Source: Nyssa sinensis
Lineage: Eukaryota; Streptophyta; Magnoliopsida; Cornales; Nyssaceae
Direction: 5' to 3'
Assembly: GCA_008638375.1 (NCBI GenBank)
Contig: CM018031.1
Span: 13,322,062-13,386,061, forward strand
DNA: 64,000 nt
Positions 1-10,760 of the stretch are shown here, one piece after another (within the stretch, counting starts at the first letter, position 1; the number at the start of each line of letters is the position of its first letter). Position numbers and translations under genes: made by a program. The notes under the pieces were generated by a model. That model was not told the DNA's origin and did no database searches. It was given only the letters and a program-made list of their open reading frames with translations.

Positions 1-552
1 CTGACTCCTTGGACCTAGGAAATTCATCCTCCAATCAAATGGCATTAACTTTGTTGATGGAGTTTCTTTACCATACTGCTATGATTTTTGTTAATCTTTT
101 GCTTCTTTATATGTTTTTTCAATGTTTTTATTTATTTCTGCACCGATGGTTTCTTTCACTTCCTCTCTTATTGTTTTGCAAGATTATTTTTGCACTAAAA
201 TTTAACAATCCTTCAAGTGGAAAAGAAATGGAATAAATACGAGGAATTGAATTCAAATTCATTAACAGCTGCCTTCTTTGGTGAAATTTTAGGTAGGACT
301 CAAATATCTTTTAGATTGCATTTGTAAATAACTCGTGCTTGAGGTCTTCCTTGGGCATTAAAGGTTTTACCCTCATGTTGATTGTTCATCGAGGATCTTC
401 TTTGTTCAGTTGTATTACCACTTTGCAAAAGGTTATTTGCAAATAAACTATACATCTTTGCAATTAATCAAACCATCCCATCAACAAATTTGATATTATA
501 GTAAACTTCATTTTCTTTATATTAATTCTGTGAAAAATGTTTTTGGATCCAG
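1..552 (+). other. Intron of the PLC gene reaching the window edge
   Basis: AT-rich, T-rich sequence ending in a normal acceptor (CAG at 550-552) before the first visible PLC exon. A 75-codon open stretch at 9-236 is leucine/phenylalanine-rich, matches nothing in PLC and looks like translated intron. Confidence 0.6.
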
Positions 553-3381
553 GTGCATCATGACATGAATGCTCCATTGGCTCATTATTTCTTATACACA
601 GGCCACAACTCTTACTTAACTGGGAATCAACTCAGCAGTGACTGCGGTGTTGACCCTATCATTAAGGCACTAAAGAGAGCTGTAAGAGTAATTGAATTGG
701 ATTTGTGGCCAAATTCTACTAGAGACAATGTGGATGTTCGTCATGGAGGGTATGGAGTTAATCTGCAGTTGTTTCCATATTCCAACCCTAGGATGGTGTA
801 ATCTATGTGATGTGTAATCTTTTTCCTTTTGTCTCTTCTTAGTTTATATTTGAGAAACCAATTGAAAAGATAAAACAAAAGAAGAAGAGAAAAAGAAAAT
901 AGGAGAAGCATAAAACGTGCAAGAACATTAAAGGGCACATATGGAAGTTAGCTTTCTCCATTACCTCTCTCGGAAAATGAAAATTTTCTTTTGCATCACT
1001 TTTGCTCAACAAATGCACTCTTTGAAGCTTTTCTGAACTTCTTGAATCTTCCCCTTGTCTAGGAAACTTACACAACCAATTGGCTTTAGAGTTTTAATGA
1101 GCTGACCACTTCAAATAAGGCCTAGTGCTTGTGTTTGGCTTTGGTTTTTGTCATGGACTAATCCAAACTGGTAAACAACTTATACATACACATGGATAAT
1201 GTAATTATGCACAACACTTAACAACCTAATATTATTAGTGTTTTTGGAAATCTAGTATTGGTCCAGTTTGGATGGGTCTGAATAATTTGTGAAAGTTCTA
1301 AATTCTTGCCTTTCATGAGGGATGATGTAATTATGCACAAAACTTAATATTATTAGTGTTTTTGGAAATCCAGCATTTCTCCAATTTCGATGGGAGTAAT
1401 GGGACTGAATACTTCGTGATAGTTCTAAAATTCTTGCCTTTTGTTATTCAAGCATTTATCAAATTCACTTTTGGATCTCGTATCCTATGTCTTGAAAGGA
1501 TTACAGCGAAGGTGAGCAACATAATATTGAAGATATCCCAAGAACGGCTTACTGAAGTAAGAAATATGACAAATGACTCATCGTTCCCTATATTGACTCT
1601 TTGCATCGTCCCTATTAGCACTAGCCCGAAATTGCGCTGAATATATAGAGTTCACATAGAACCTGCAAGACCTAGACATTACATCATTCTTTCATTCTTC
1701 CTCTTGGTTCTTCTTCCTTCTTCTTTCCTTCATGACTAGTAACTTTACTCCAAAGATGAAATAGCAAAGGTTATAAATGACGATAATCAAAATATCACAA
1801 AATTTGTGTCAGAAAAAGGCTCAGAATTTCATCCTGAACTTATATTAATGTCTCATTTGAAAATCTGTATTTCCTTGCTTGATTTTATTTTGAGCGATAT
1901 TTTTCTTTATAATTGTTGGTGGAATTTGATCCTAAACTTTTATTTAATGTCTCATTGAAAATCTTTATTTCCTTCCTTTATTTTATTTCAAGCAATCTTT
2001 TTTCTTTATGATTGTAGGACACTGACTGCTCCAGTAGAACTCATCAAATGTTTGCGGGCCATTCAGGAGTATGCCTTTATTGCTTCTGAATATCCTGTCA
2101 TAATAACTTTTGAAGATCACCTTACTCAGGATCTTCAGGCTACAGTGGCCCAGGCGAGTATAAATTTATTTCGTGGCTTTAACCATTCGTTTGTTTACAA
2201 ATGAACCATTTTTATGAATGCAATTTTTTCTGTAGATGGTTAAAAAAACATTTCGGGAAATGCTGTTTTGCCCTGATTCAGACTTCAAGGAGTTCCCTTC
2301 CCCCGAATCACTGAAGAAAAAAATAATTATCTCAACCAAACCACCAAAAGAGTATCTGGAATCTCAGAAAATGAAGGGAAAAGGGCACTCACAGAAGGTG
2401 AGGGGTTCAGCAGAGGAAGAACAACCAGAAAATGAAAACCAAGCTATCAAAAATGAAACCGAAGTCAATGATAAGGTGCATTTCCTGCGTCACCATGGCT
2501 TGTGCACCATTTGTTGTCTCCATAATTTCAGACTCACCATTTGCCAACAGGATGAATCAGATGAAGGAGAAGATCATCAGGATGAAGAGGGGCAGAGTGC
2601 TGTTGCTGAATACAAGCGTTTAATAGCTATCCATGCCGGGAAGACGAAAGGTGGTATGGAAAACTGGCTAAGTGTTGATCCTAATAAAGTTAGACGTCTT
2701 AGCTTGAGCGAGCAAGAGCTTGAAAATGCTGTCAAAACACATGGAACCCGTATTGTCCGGTAATGTTAAATATTCAGCATGTGCATTTAAACAAAAGGTC
2801 TCTCTTTCTTTTTCTGCAAAGATTAGTCTAGGTTTCTTATCTTTGTAGTCATGCTTATGTGTGCACTTGTATCTGGTATTTAGCTTGATCAGTACTATTT
2901 CGTCCATTTAGATAGCTCATTTATGGATATTAATCACACAAGAATCAAAGGGTTTCCCAAGTAGGCTTGTGACTGTTCAGTCCTTAATATAACCGAGTAA
3001 TGGTAGGGTTCTTGGTTAAATAAAGTGTATAGATTGGATGAATAATTATCTGAGCCTGTTGATTGTTGTGCCTGATCATCTATAAGGTAAAGGTCTATGC
3101 TCAAAATCCTACCACATGCACAAAATGTGCTGTAAATGGTGAAGTTTTGGTTTAAGAAGTGGAGATATGTTAAAATTTTCACTTTTTTTTTTTCTTCTTT
3201 ATATGCCACCTTCTTGATAATGAATCATGGTGGTTTCTTTCTCTAGGTTTACCCAGAAGAATTTGCTGAGGATATTCCCCATGGGTATACGCTTTGACTC
3301 ATCTAATTACAATCCTCTAGTTGGGTGGATGCATGGAGCTCAAATGGTTGCATTTAACATGCAGGTCAGGCTTCTTCTTTT

Positions 3382-3456
<75 letters not shown>

Positions 3457-5614
3457 TCTTGCTTCTTTTTTAAAAAAAAAAAATTTAATCACATTTTCCT
3501 TCATTATTCGTAGTTCCATAATATCTGTTTGCCTTTTTATCTAGTAATATTAAATGACACATTGACAATGCAGTTGAATACAATGGCAAGTGAAGTTCAC
3601 AAACAGAGCTGCTTGTGATCTTATTGGAAGCAGTTATATCTTGTATCTGCCTTTTTTTTTTTCCTTTTTCATTTTCGTAATTTGGGAGAACATTATGGTA
3701 CTCAATAAAGTTGTTTTTTTATATTTTGCTACAACCATTCCTTGGACAACAGGTTGATCATGTCTCAGGATTCGTGATTGATCTCCGAATTACAATCACT
3801 GGCAGGTTATGTTGTGAACTGCAGTAATTTTAAATCAAGCGATATTGGAAAATTTTCTGGTGATTTATTTTGGGAAGTGAAGAGGTGTATTCACAAGCAT
3901 TTTAAGGTCTTGTGGTTTCCCTAGGGGCTGTTGCTTGGTGCAATAGCAAAAGTTTAGGCTGTCAAGTATGAGAAGTCAGGTTTGAGTATGAGGGCAGCCA
4001 CCTTGTGCAAAAGATGCCAAAGGTTAGGTCTGTGCCCACTCTATCACTTCTGGAACCCTGCATTGGTGGGATCTGGGTAATTAAAGGACAATAAAGTATG
4101 GCTTATCTAATCAGTATGTGACATTTTTCTGCATAAGCTGTCCCACGCACTCATTAGAGCATGTAGTTGAGTTAAATAATAAATATTTTGGTTGAAGTAG
4201 TTGAGGACTTGGTATAATACAATCTATTCAGGTAATTGTTTTTTTTTTTTTTTTTTTGAAAAAAATTTAATAACTCTTAAAACAGGATCACCAAGGTTTT
4301 TTTTTTCCCTTCTGTTAAGTGATCAGCAAAGTTTTTGCTCTGAAGTGTGAGGGAATATCATTTGCTGGAGCAACAGTTGCATTATACAATAGTGCATGAT
4401 AAGTCCTTAACTATTGTGCTATGATCATTGTTACTAAAATTTTAATTGGTCAGAATGTCAAATAGGGGATTGTTTTATGATTTGTTAAAAAGATTTATGT
4501 AAATTATTTGTCAGAACTTTTTTATGCAATATTTAATGTGAGCTTCTTCCTTCTTCTTCTTCTTCCCCCTCTGCACTCTCTCTCTGTCTCTCTCTCTCTC
4601 TCCCAACAAATAGGGATATGGGAAGTACCTTTGGATTATGCATGGAATGTTCAGAGCCAATGGTGGCTGTGGTTATGTGAAAAAACCAGGTTTCTTATTG
4701 GACGTTGGCCCAAATGGTGAGGTTTTTAATCCCAGTGCAGGATTAGAAGTTAAGAAAATTTTGAAGGTGTGTATGGATTTCTGAAGGTAATATAACTGTT
4801 TAGATTTCCTTGCTGTTTTGCTGAATTGCATCTTGTTTACTTTATGTTAATAAACAGGTCAAGGTATATATGGGGGAAGGGTGGCATTCAGATTTCCGCC
4901 ATACACACTTTGATCTGTATTCCCCACCAGACTTCTATGCAAGGGTAAGATGATGTAAAGTTCTATTTATCTAAATACCAATGTAGTGGGATTATCTGGT
5001 ATACATATAGTAATTAGGAAGTGATATCTTAGATACTTGATTGTGGAAAGATTTCAAGGCTACTTGCCAACAATGTTTTAACAATTTTTTGTAGGGCTGG
5101 ATTAGCGTTTCGAGTTCTTTAGGTTACTTTTTATGTGCATCACAATTTCATTATCCATCTTTTTCCTTCCAATATTTTACTTTGAATATTTGCCAGATGG
5201 TGTTAGTTTCTGGAATCAACATGCTGCTTGGAATTTCCTGTTGAAATCATAATGGCTTTGAGAACATGAATGGGTTGGTTTAGTGATTTATTGATCTATT
5301 TTCAGGTTGGAATTGCCGGAGTTGAAGCTGATACAGTAATGAAGAGAACAAAAACAATGGAGGATGAGTGGGTACCAGTATGGAATGAGGAATTTGAATT
5401 CCCCCTCACTGTTCCTGAATTGGCTTTGCTTCGGATTGAGGTCTTGGAGTATGACACATCCGGGAGAAATGACTTTGGAGGCCAAACATGTTTACCTGTG
5501 TCAGAGTTGAGGACCGGGATCCGAGCAGTCCCACTACATGATCGGAAAGGAGAAAAGTACAAATCGGTTAGGCTTCTTATGAGTTTTGAATTCACTCGAC
5601 CTTATTACTACTAG
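553..5614 (+). CDS. Phosphoinositide-specific phospholipase C, plant type (5' part missing)
   Basis: Hydrolyses phosphatidylinositol phosphates at the plasma membrane, Ca2+-dependent. Eight exons join in frame: 553-749, 2018-2153, 2236-2475, 2551-2759, 3247-3364, 4614-4766, 4858-4944, 5306-5614, giving 482 residues. Plant PLCs are about 560-610 aa, so the EF-hand-like N-terminus lies upstream of the window. The X domain opens with [12 protein letters not shown] and GHNSYLTG (catalytic His), then IELDLWPN, a second His in RHGG and TFEDHL. An acidic X/Y linker follows. The Y domain has [19 protein letters not shown] and MVAFNMQGYGK. The C2 domain is in the last two exons ([18 protein letters not shown], stop after RPYYY). 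All catalytic motifs look intact. The second intron is GC-AG and the third (75 nt) is stop-free. The next gene is a CCR3-like kinase, as beside Arabidopsis PLC7, so a PLC6/7-type orthologue is likely but not proven. Confidence 0.93.
3384..3453. repeat. Compound (CT)n(TA)n microsatellite in a PLC intron
   Basis: About 20 CT units run directly into about 14 TA units, 20 bp after the exon ending at 3364. It is likely length-polymorphic. Confidence 0.95.
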
Positions 5615-7110
5615 CTTTTGTACTGGAAATCTTTAATGCTGTTTGTGTTGTAAGTCGCATGCATTCCTTTGTTCTCTCCCTTCTGTTTATGTTATACATT
5701 ATGAAACTGCAAATAAAGAACTTTGAACAACAATATGACAGACATCTGAATGTCCATTTGTTGAGCTATTGATTTCCTAGCTTTGTTTAGCAAAAACAAA
5801 TACAAAAATTATAAAAAGGAGGAAAATAGTTCCAATTATAGAGGAGGAAAAGTGTGTTTGTCTAAATTGGCCAGCATGGATGCAACTTTTTAACTCAAAA
5901 TTGCCGCCAAATCCTAACCCCAAACACCTACCACAACCAACAAGAAGGGTAGTGGAAGAACCTTAGTGCCTTGTCCAGCCTGTTCCCTTTTTTGGTCGAA
6001 TGGATGTATACAAGTGCAGGAATGTCTTTCTCATGGCCAATCCCAAGAGGTAAACTCAGAAACTCTGCTCCCCAAGTCAATAGGATATGTGACACCTCCG
6101 ATTGAAAGCAGGATCCTCCCAGCAAAGGTAGTCAGTCTCAACTGCTTTTGTCTTTGAAGTTTATGAACATGGAAGAGTTCACTCCAACAACCTGTTTCGT
6201 TTCACCAAATCATAAATTGCAGTGTTACAGCATATGGACAAATCAGGCGCAACCGCTGCCTTTGCATTACAGCCAGGACCCGCGTTGCATTCCTCAATTT
6301 GCCTGCACGGCTATACGATGAACCTCTTAGATCATTTCCAATGAGTTGGCTAAAAAATCAAATTCATTAGAGCAACTTCAATGATGAAATGCTATTTTTT
6401 GATCGGACTATTATTTTTATTTTCAATTACTATTGCAGTTTGAGCATTGAAACAAGAAAAAAACTTTATTAAACTTAGACTATGCATTTGGAACAATTCG
6501 AACTATTGAGATATATGATAGTTACTAATTAAAACTCATATTTGAAAAAACATTTGACTCACCAAATTTTGAGAACATAAATAATCAACTGTCGGAGCCC
6601 TCTGCTTTAGAGTTGAGCTATTAAATATAATTATAGTAACCCTAATGAATCAATCATTGGAGTTGCTCTTAGTTGCCACAACATGCTATATCATAAGTTT
6701 ACTTCAACAAACCCTCTCCTCCCCATTGGACATGTTAGCCCCTCCCCTATCTAGGCCCCTCATCTCTTTTATTGTTTTCCTTTTTCTCCCCCCCCCCCCC
6801 CCCTTTTTTTTTTGCTTACCTTTATCTCTCTACTGTCTCGCCTGAAATATTAAAAAAAATCATTATTTTTGCCATTGTGGCTCGCCACAGTTAACTTGAA
6901 ACTTAACATGTAATGAGGGGGTTGACCTTTATCATTTTACCTAAATTGTCAAACAAAATACCTCAGAGAAAGACGATCAAACAATAAAATGCCTTTAGAA
7001 AATGTTTAAAAAGGAGAAAAAGGAGAGGACAGGAAATGATAAAATTAATTATCAGGAGAGTATAAGAGAGTGTAATCATTTATTCATGTTTGGATAATTC
7101 ATGAGAGAAC
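5615..7110. other. PLC 3' UTR and intergenic DNA
   Basis: The first 150 bp or so are probably the PLC 3' UTR (AATAAAG at about 5711 is a possible poly(A) signal). Less AT-rich sequence at 5930-6330 is open for about 60 codons on both strands but matches no family I recognise. A 16-C homopolymer lies at 6788-6803. Confidence 0.4.
6788..6803. repeat. Poly-C tract of 16
   Basis: Uninterrupted run of 16 C in a pyrimidine-rich stretch. Two similar runs occur at 23771-23788 and 47649-47664. Confidence 0.95.
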
Positions 7111-7116
7111 TCCAAA

Positions 7117-7330
7117 GAGGTGGCCGAGTGGGCTTGTAGACAACAAATAATGGACTTGTTTGCAAGGTCGCTAGGTTGAAACCCAGCAGATGCTATATTT
7201 TTTAGGCCAATCTATACGGGACGCTGCCCCGACTTTAATTGGGTCCCTGTTAATAGATGGTAAAATTGGTCTTTGGATTAGTCAGGCCCAAAAGATCGAA
7301 TACCGAGTTAGTTATTAAAAAAAAACTAAT
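7117..7330 (+). mobile_element. Probable tRNA-derived SINE
   Basis: An internal RNA polymerase III promoter is visible: A box TGGCCGAGTGG (7121-7131, tRNA-Ser/Leu-like) and B box GGTTGAAACCC (7174-7184), about 43 bp apart. A non-tRNA body follows with phrases typical of plant SINEs (TGGGTCCC, GATTAGTCAGGCCC), then an A-rich end near 7320-7345. I see no clear target-site duplication. It is not a working tRNA gene because the acceptor stem does not pair. Confidence 0.6.
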
Positions 7331-7769
7331 GAAGAAAAAAAATATAAATCCTCTCATCTTGCTTAGAAAAAATATAAGAGATAAAGGAAAAGAAATAATT
7401 TTATATTATTTTATGTTATACCCTTTGAGATGTTCTATGGTAGAGGTGTCCTTTTTTTTCTTCTACAATTTTAAGGTTATTATCGGTATTATAAAAATTC
7501 ATTAAAAAATTCTCTCATTTTTGTAACTCTTCCCACTTTTGAAGGGAGAGCAAAATGAAAATCTCTTTCATCTCCTTCCATGTCTTTTTTTTTCTTCTTT
7601 AATTTTAAATCAAAAATAAAATAACTCCTCCCTCCTTCCCTTTTCATCTCATTTCAAGCATAGTGTGAATCGAAGTGTAAATGATGACTTAGCACGACAT
7701 AAGATACTAGATGATAAAGATCTTAACTGAGAAAATAAGGATAACCAACCGCTATGTAATACAGTTAAA

Positions 7770-7866
7770 GAGATGCCAGAGCGGGGGCAGTGGGCAGGGC
7801 ATTAGGGAAGACTAGGTTCGAGTCCTACTATACATCGGGCTAATAATTGACTAAGCTTTCAAATAA

Positions 7867-7902
<36 letters not shown>
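7770..7902 (+). repeat. SINE-like fragment followed by (TA)n
   Basis: GGTTCGAGTCC at 7815-7825 matches a tRNA B box, with a weak A-box-like GATGCCAGAGC about 50 bp upstream. The piece ends in an A-rich run and an AT microsatellite (about 7868-7901), as a SINE tail would. Confidence 0.35.
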
Positions 7903-7903
<1 letters not shown>

Positions 7904-8162
7904 TCAAGGAACAACTTTTAACATCTCAGACTATATAGGGAGAAAATTGAAAAAATAAGATAAAAAATTTTGGAAAAAAAAATGGTAAATCTCTTTATTC
8001 CAATCAGTATGATCAGTTCAGCATCCTCTAAAACATAATACTCGTGTTAAAAATGAAATTACAATCACAAAGGATGAATCTACAGAAAAATGGTAATTAC
8101 CCAGATGAAAGAAAAGTAAGAATGAAAGAATTCCTTTGAATTCATCTATTGTGAAGGGATTC

Positions 8163-10490
8163 TCATTCGGAAACAATATTGTCCTCACAAATAGCCAGTG
8201 CCCTCTCCAAATTGGCTACAATGTCAGTGATAGTAGGTCTCTCCTCCCCCTCCAAATTCACACAATGCATAGCAGTGTAAGCCATCAGCTCAACCGCCTC
8301 TACTTCATTCATCCTGGCTGGTCCAACCCTCTTATCCAACACACTGTTTAGCTCCCCTGCTGATATCCGAGGCCCTGCATATTCCACCACACGCACAAGA
8401 CCTGACCCTTCGTAATTAAATACTGCTCTCTTCCCTGTCAAGAGCTCTAACAATACCACTCCTAAACCATAAATATCACTCTTAGCTGTCAAAATGTTCA
8501 GTACATAGTACGCTGGATCGATATATCCTACTGTCCCAACTGCCTTGGTTGACATGGAATCTTGATCAGACTCTGGCCCCATCATTGACAATCCAAAATC
8601 AGACACTTTTGCGGTCCAATTTGCATCCAGAAGTATGTTTGAGGACTTGATGTCTCTGTGAATTATAGGTGGCACTGCATAATTGTGGAGATATTCAATT
8701 CCCCTTGCAGCATCTAATGCAATTTTAATCCTCATTTTCCAATAATTCAAATTGCTACAACTCTTCTCTACATTTTTCTCACTATGCAGATGATCATGTA
8801 ATGATCCATTTCTCATGTACTCATAAACTAAAAGTCTCTCATCATTTTCTTGGCAAAATCCCAAAAGCTCCACCAAGTGCTTGTGGTGAAGGCGAGACAA
8901 TGCTAATTCTGAAGCGAATGCACTTTCTTTCTCTTGGAATTTCTTTATTTTTGCAACATTTTCTCCCCTTTTAATGGCTACTTCGCGACCATCAGCTAGC
9001 TTGCCTTTATAAACTGTGCCAAAACTCCCACCACCAATCTTGTTTTGCAATGAAAAATTGTTAGTGGCAGCAGCAAGCTCTGATAGGGAAAATTTTTGTG
9101 CCCTTTCTGAAGAAGTTCCACTTCTTTGGCGCCTCAATGCAAGTGACTTGTCTCCCTTGACAGAGGATGATCTTGAACGCAGCACATTAGACCCACTGTT
9201 AGCTGCCCAGGCAGAATCCACATTGGTCCTACCAATAGTGGGTGGCACAGAATTGTCAATTTTCTTGTTCAAAAAACCACAAACGCCACTCCATAAGCAA
9301 TACACTATAGTGCAAATGCCTGCAAATGCCCCCACTGACCCAACAATGCCAAACGCCAAAAAGAACCTGTTGCTGGACTTCCATGGCGAAGAAACCTGGT
9401 GTGATGGTAGTGATGATGGTGGCATTGGTGGAATCAGTGCTGGAATTGGAAGCTCGATCGCACATGATTTGCATATATTTCCAGAATAAGCACAAAGACT
9501 ATCGGAATCTGGATATACACCACAAAAGCTACATGAAGCTTGAACACAAGGTCCCGGAATGACCATTTTCAATGGAAGCTCATTAGACCGCCCTGGTCCC
9601 CAACAAATTAGTGATAAATTCTTGGTCGTCAACCCACATGTAAAATCCAAACCTGCTACTATAGACTCAAATGAAACATTTTTCGTTACATTGCTAGCAA
9701 AATCTGAACTTTTTGACCCTCCTCCCCAGCAAATTACCAGTCCATTCTTTCTTTGAATGGCGCAGCTATGATTTGCACCCAATGCGAGGCCTGAGAAGTT
9801 GAAAGCAGAATGAGAAGGAACGTCAAGTTGTCCATCTACGTTACTTCCTTTACAAATCAAAGTCCCAGTCTCTGTCACTCCACAAGCATGAGCCACACCA
9901 GCAACCAAGCTTAACATTGTGAAATCATTGAATTGCCTTTGAATCTCAGCTCCAATTTCACTCTCACCCCAACACATGACTCTGCTGTTGTTCTTCAATA
10001 TCCCACAAGAAAACCCACCACCAGATGTGATTGTGCTGAACTTCCATGCCGCCTCGGGTGACAGAAATCTCCAGCATGTGGCTATGGCTGTGTTGGCCTG
10101 AATTGCGCAAACCTGAGAGTCTCCGATCGTTAAATCCGTTAAGCGGTTGTTAAAACTGTGGTAAATCCGTTTAGCTCGAAAACTCTCGGTGTCCCAGCAG
10201 AGAAGGCTGAAGCCACCGGACCTTAGGCCGCAGAAGAAGTCGCGGCCGCCGGAGATGGACTCGTAGGAGACGTTGGGTTCAATGGAAACGATTTGGCCTT
10301 CCTTGTAGCATTGAATTCTCTGTGTGGGTTCGCCGGCGATGATGCCGCAGACTGTGGAGGAGTTGTAACCATAGCTGACCGCGAAGGTGGAACTGGAGCC
10401 GAGGCTAGTGACAAGCAGCGGCACAGAGGTGGTGGCAATGATGATAATGATAATGACGGCCACGGTGGCAGAGGAGAGTGGTGTCGTCAT
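8163..10490 (-). CDS. CRINKLY4-related receptor-like kinase, CCR3-like
   Basis: Plasma-membrane receptor Ser/Thr kinase of 775 aa without introns. The Met at 10490 is chosen because a hydrophobic signal peptide follows at once (residues 9-30). Open frame continues 88 codons upstream to 10754 but has no signal peptide and is probably 5' UTR. Residues about 45-310 form the crinkly/RCC1-like propeller with repeated FxCGL...CWG units. A Cys-rich TNFR-like piece is at 314-343 and the membrane segment at about 376-400. The kinase spans about 479-770: GGGSFG 486-491, VAIK lysine 507, HRDIK 611-615, DFG 631-633. The usual DPE/APE glutamate is Ala in DPAYY (658-662). CCR proteins relate to maize CR4 and Arabidopsis ACR4, which act in epidermal and organ patterning; the ligand is unknown here. 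Kinase residues otherwise look complete. Confidence 0.93.
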   Translation of the reverse strand: MTTPLSSATVAVIIIIIIATTSVPLLVTSLGSSSTFAVSYGYNSSTVCGIIAGEPTQRIQCYKEGQIVSIEPNVSYESISGGRDFFCGLRSGGFSLLCWDTESFRAKRIYHSFNNRLTDLTIGDSQVCAIQANTAIATCWRFLSPEAAWKFSTITSGGGFSCGILKNNSRVMCWGESEIGAEIQRQFNDFTMLSLVAGVAHACGVTETGTLICKGSNVDGQLDVPSHSAFNFSGLALGANHSCAIQRKNGLVICWGGGSKSSDFASNVTKNVSFESIVAGLDFTCGLTTKNLSLICWGPGRSNELPLKMVIPGPCVQASCSFCGVYPDSDSLCAYSGNICKSCAIELPIPALIPPMPPSSLPSHQVSSPWKSSNRFFLAFGIVGSVGAFAGICTIVYCLWSGVCGFLNKKIDNSVPPTIGRTNVDSAWAANSGSNVLRSRSSSVKGDKSLALRRQRSGTSSERAQKFSLSELAAATNNFSLQNKIGGGSFGTVYKGKLADGREVAIKRGENVAKIKKFQEKESAFASELALSRLHHKHLVELLGFCQENDERLLVYEYMRNGSLHDHLHSEKNVEKSCSNLNYWKMRIKIALDAARGIEYLHNYAVPPIIHRDIKSSNILLDANWTAKVSDFGLSMMGPESDQDSMSTKAVGTVGYIDPAYYVLNILTAKSDIYGLGVVLLELLTGKRAVFNYEGSGLVRVVEYAGPRISAGELNSVLDKRVGPARMNEVEAVELMAYTAMHCVNLEGEERPTITDIVANLERALAICEDNIVSE

Positions 10491-10760
10491 ACGAAAGATT
10501 GGAATTGCAATGCGAGGAAGGTGTTTGTTCTTTTGTTCTTCATTGCAAGAATGTAGAAAGAAGGCGAGAGAGCTGGACGGAAATGGAAATGATGGAGACA
10601 ATGAGGTCGAGAAGGAACCGGCAGAGCTGAGGAGCGTGTGGTCTCGTGAAAATTGAGGGTGTATCGTTAAGATGAGAGAGGTTGACGGACGCTCTTGGGA
10701 CCTTTGCCGGCGTGAGGAACATGGACACATATCGTCACAACAGACTAGCGCCATACAAAG
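10491..10760 (-). promoter_or_regulatory. Probable 5' leader of the CCR3-like gene
   Basis: A serine-rich in-frame extension starts at an ATG at 10754 (another at 10730). A cleavable signal peptide appears only after the ATG at 10490, so this stretch is more likely untranslated, with in-frame upstream ATGs. An AT-rich TATA-like motif lies just beyond, near 10785-10800. Confidence 0.4.

Noticed and set aside
9..236. 75-codon open frame at the window start
   Set aside because: Leucine/phenylalanine-rich translation of intron sequence, with no match to PLC or another family.
7117..7200. tRNA-Ser/Leu gene
   Set aside because: A and B boxes are present but the acceptor stem and anticodon arm do not fold; better read as a SINE head.
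9016..9489. 157-codon plus-strand frame inside the kinase gene
   Set aside because: Shadow of the minus-strand coding sequence.
10491..10754. 88-residue N-terminal extension of the CCR3-like kinase
   Set aside because: The signal peptide begins only at the Met at 10490, so a longer start would bury it.
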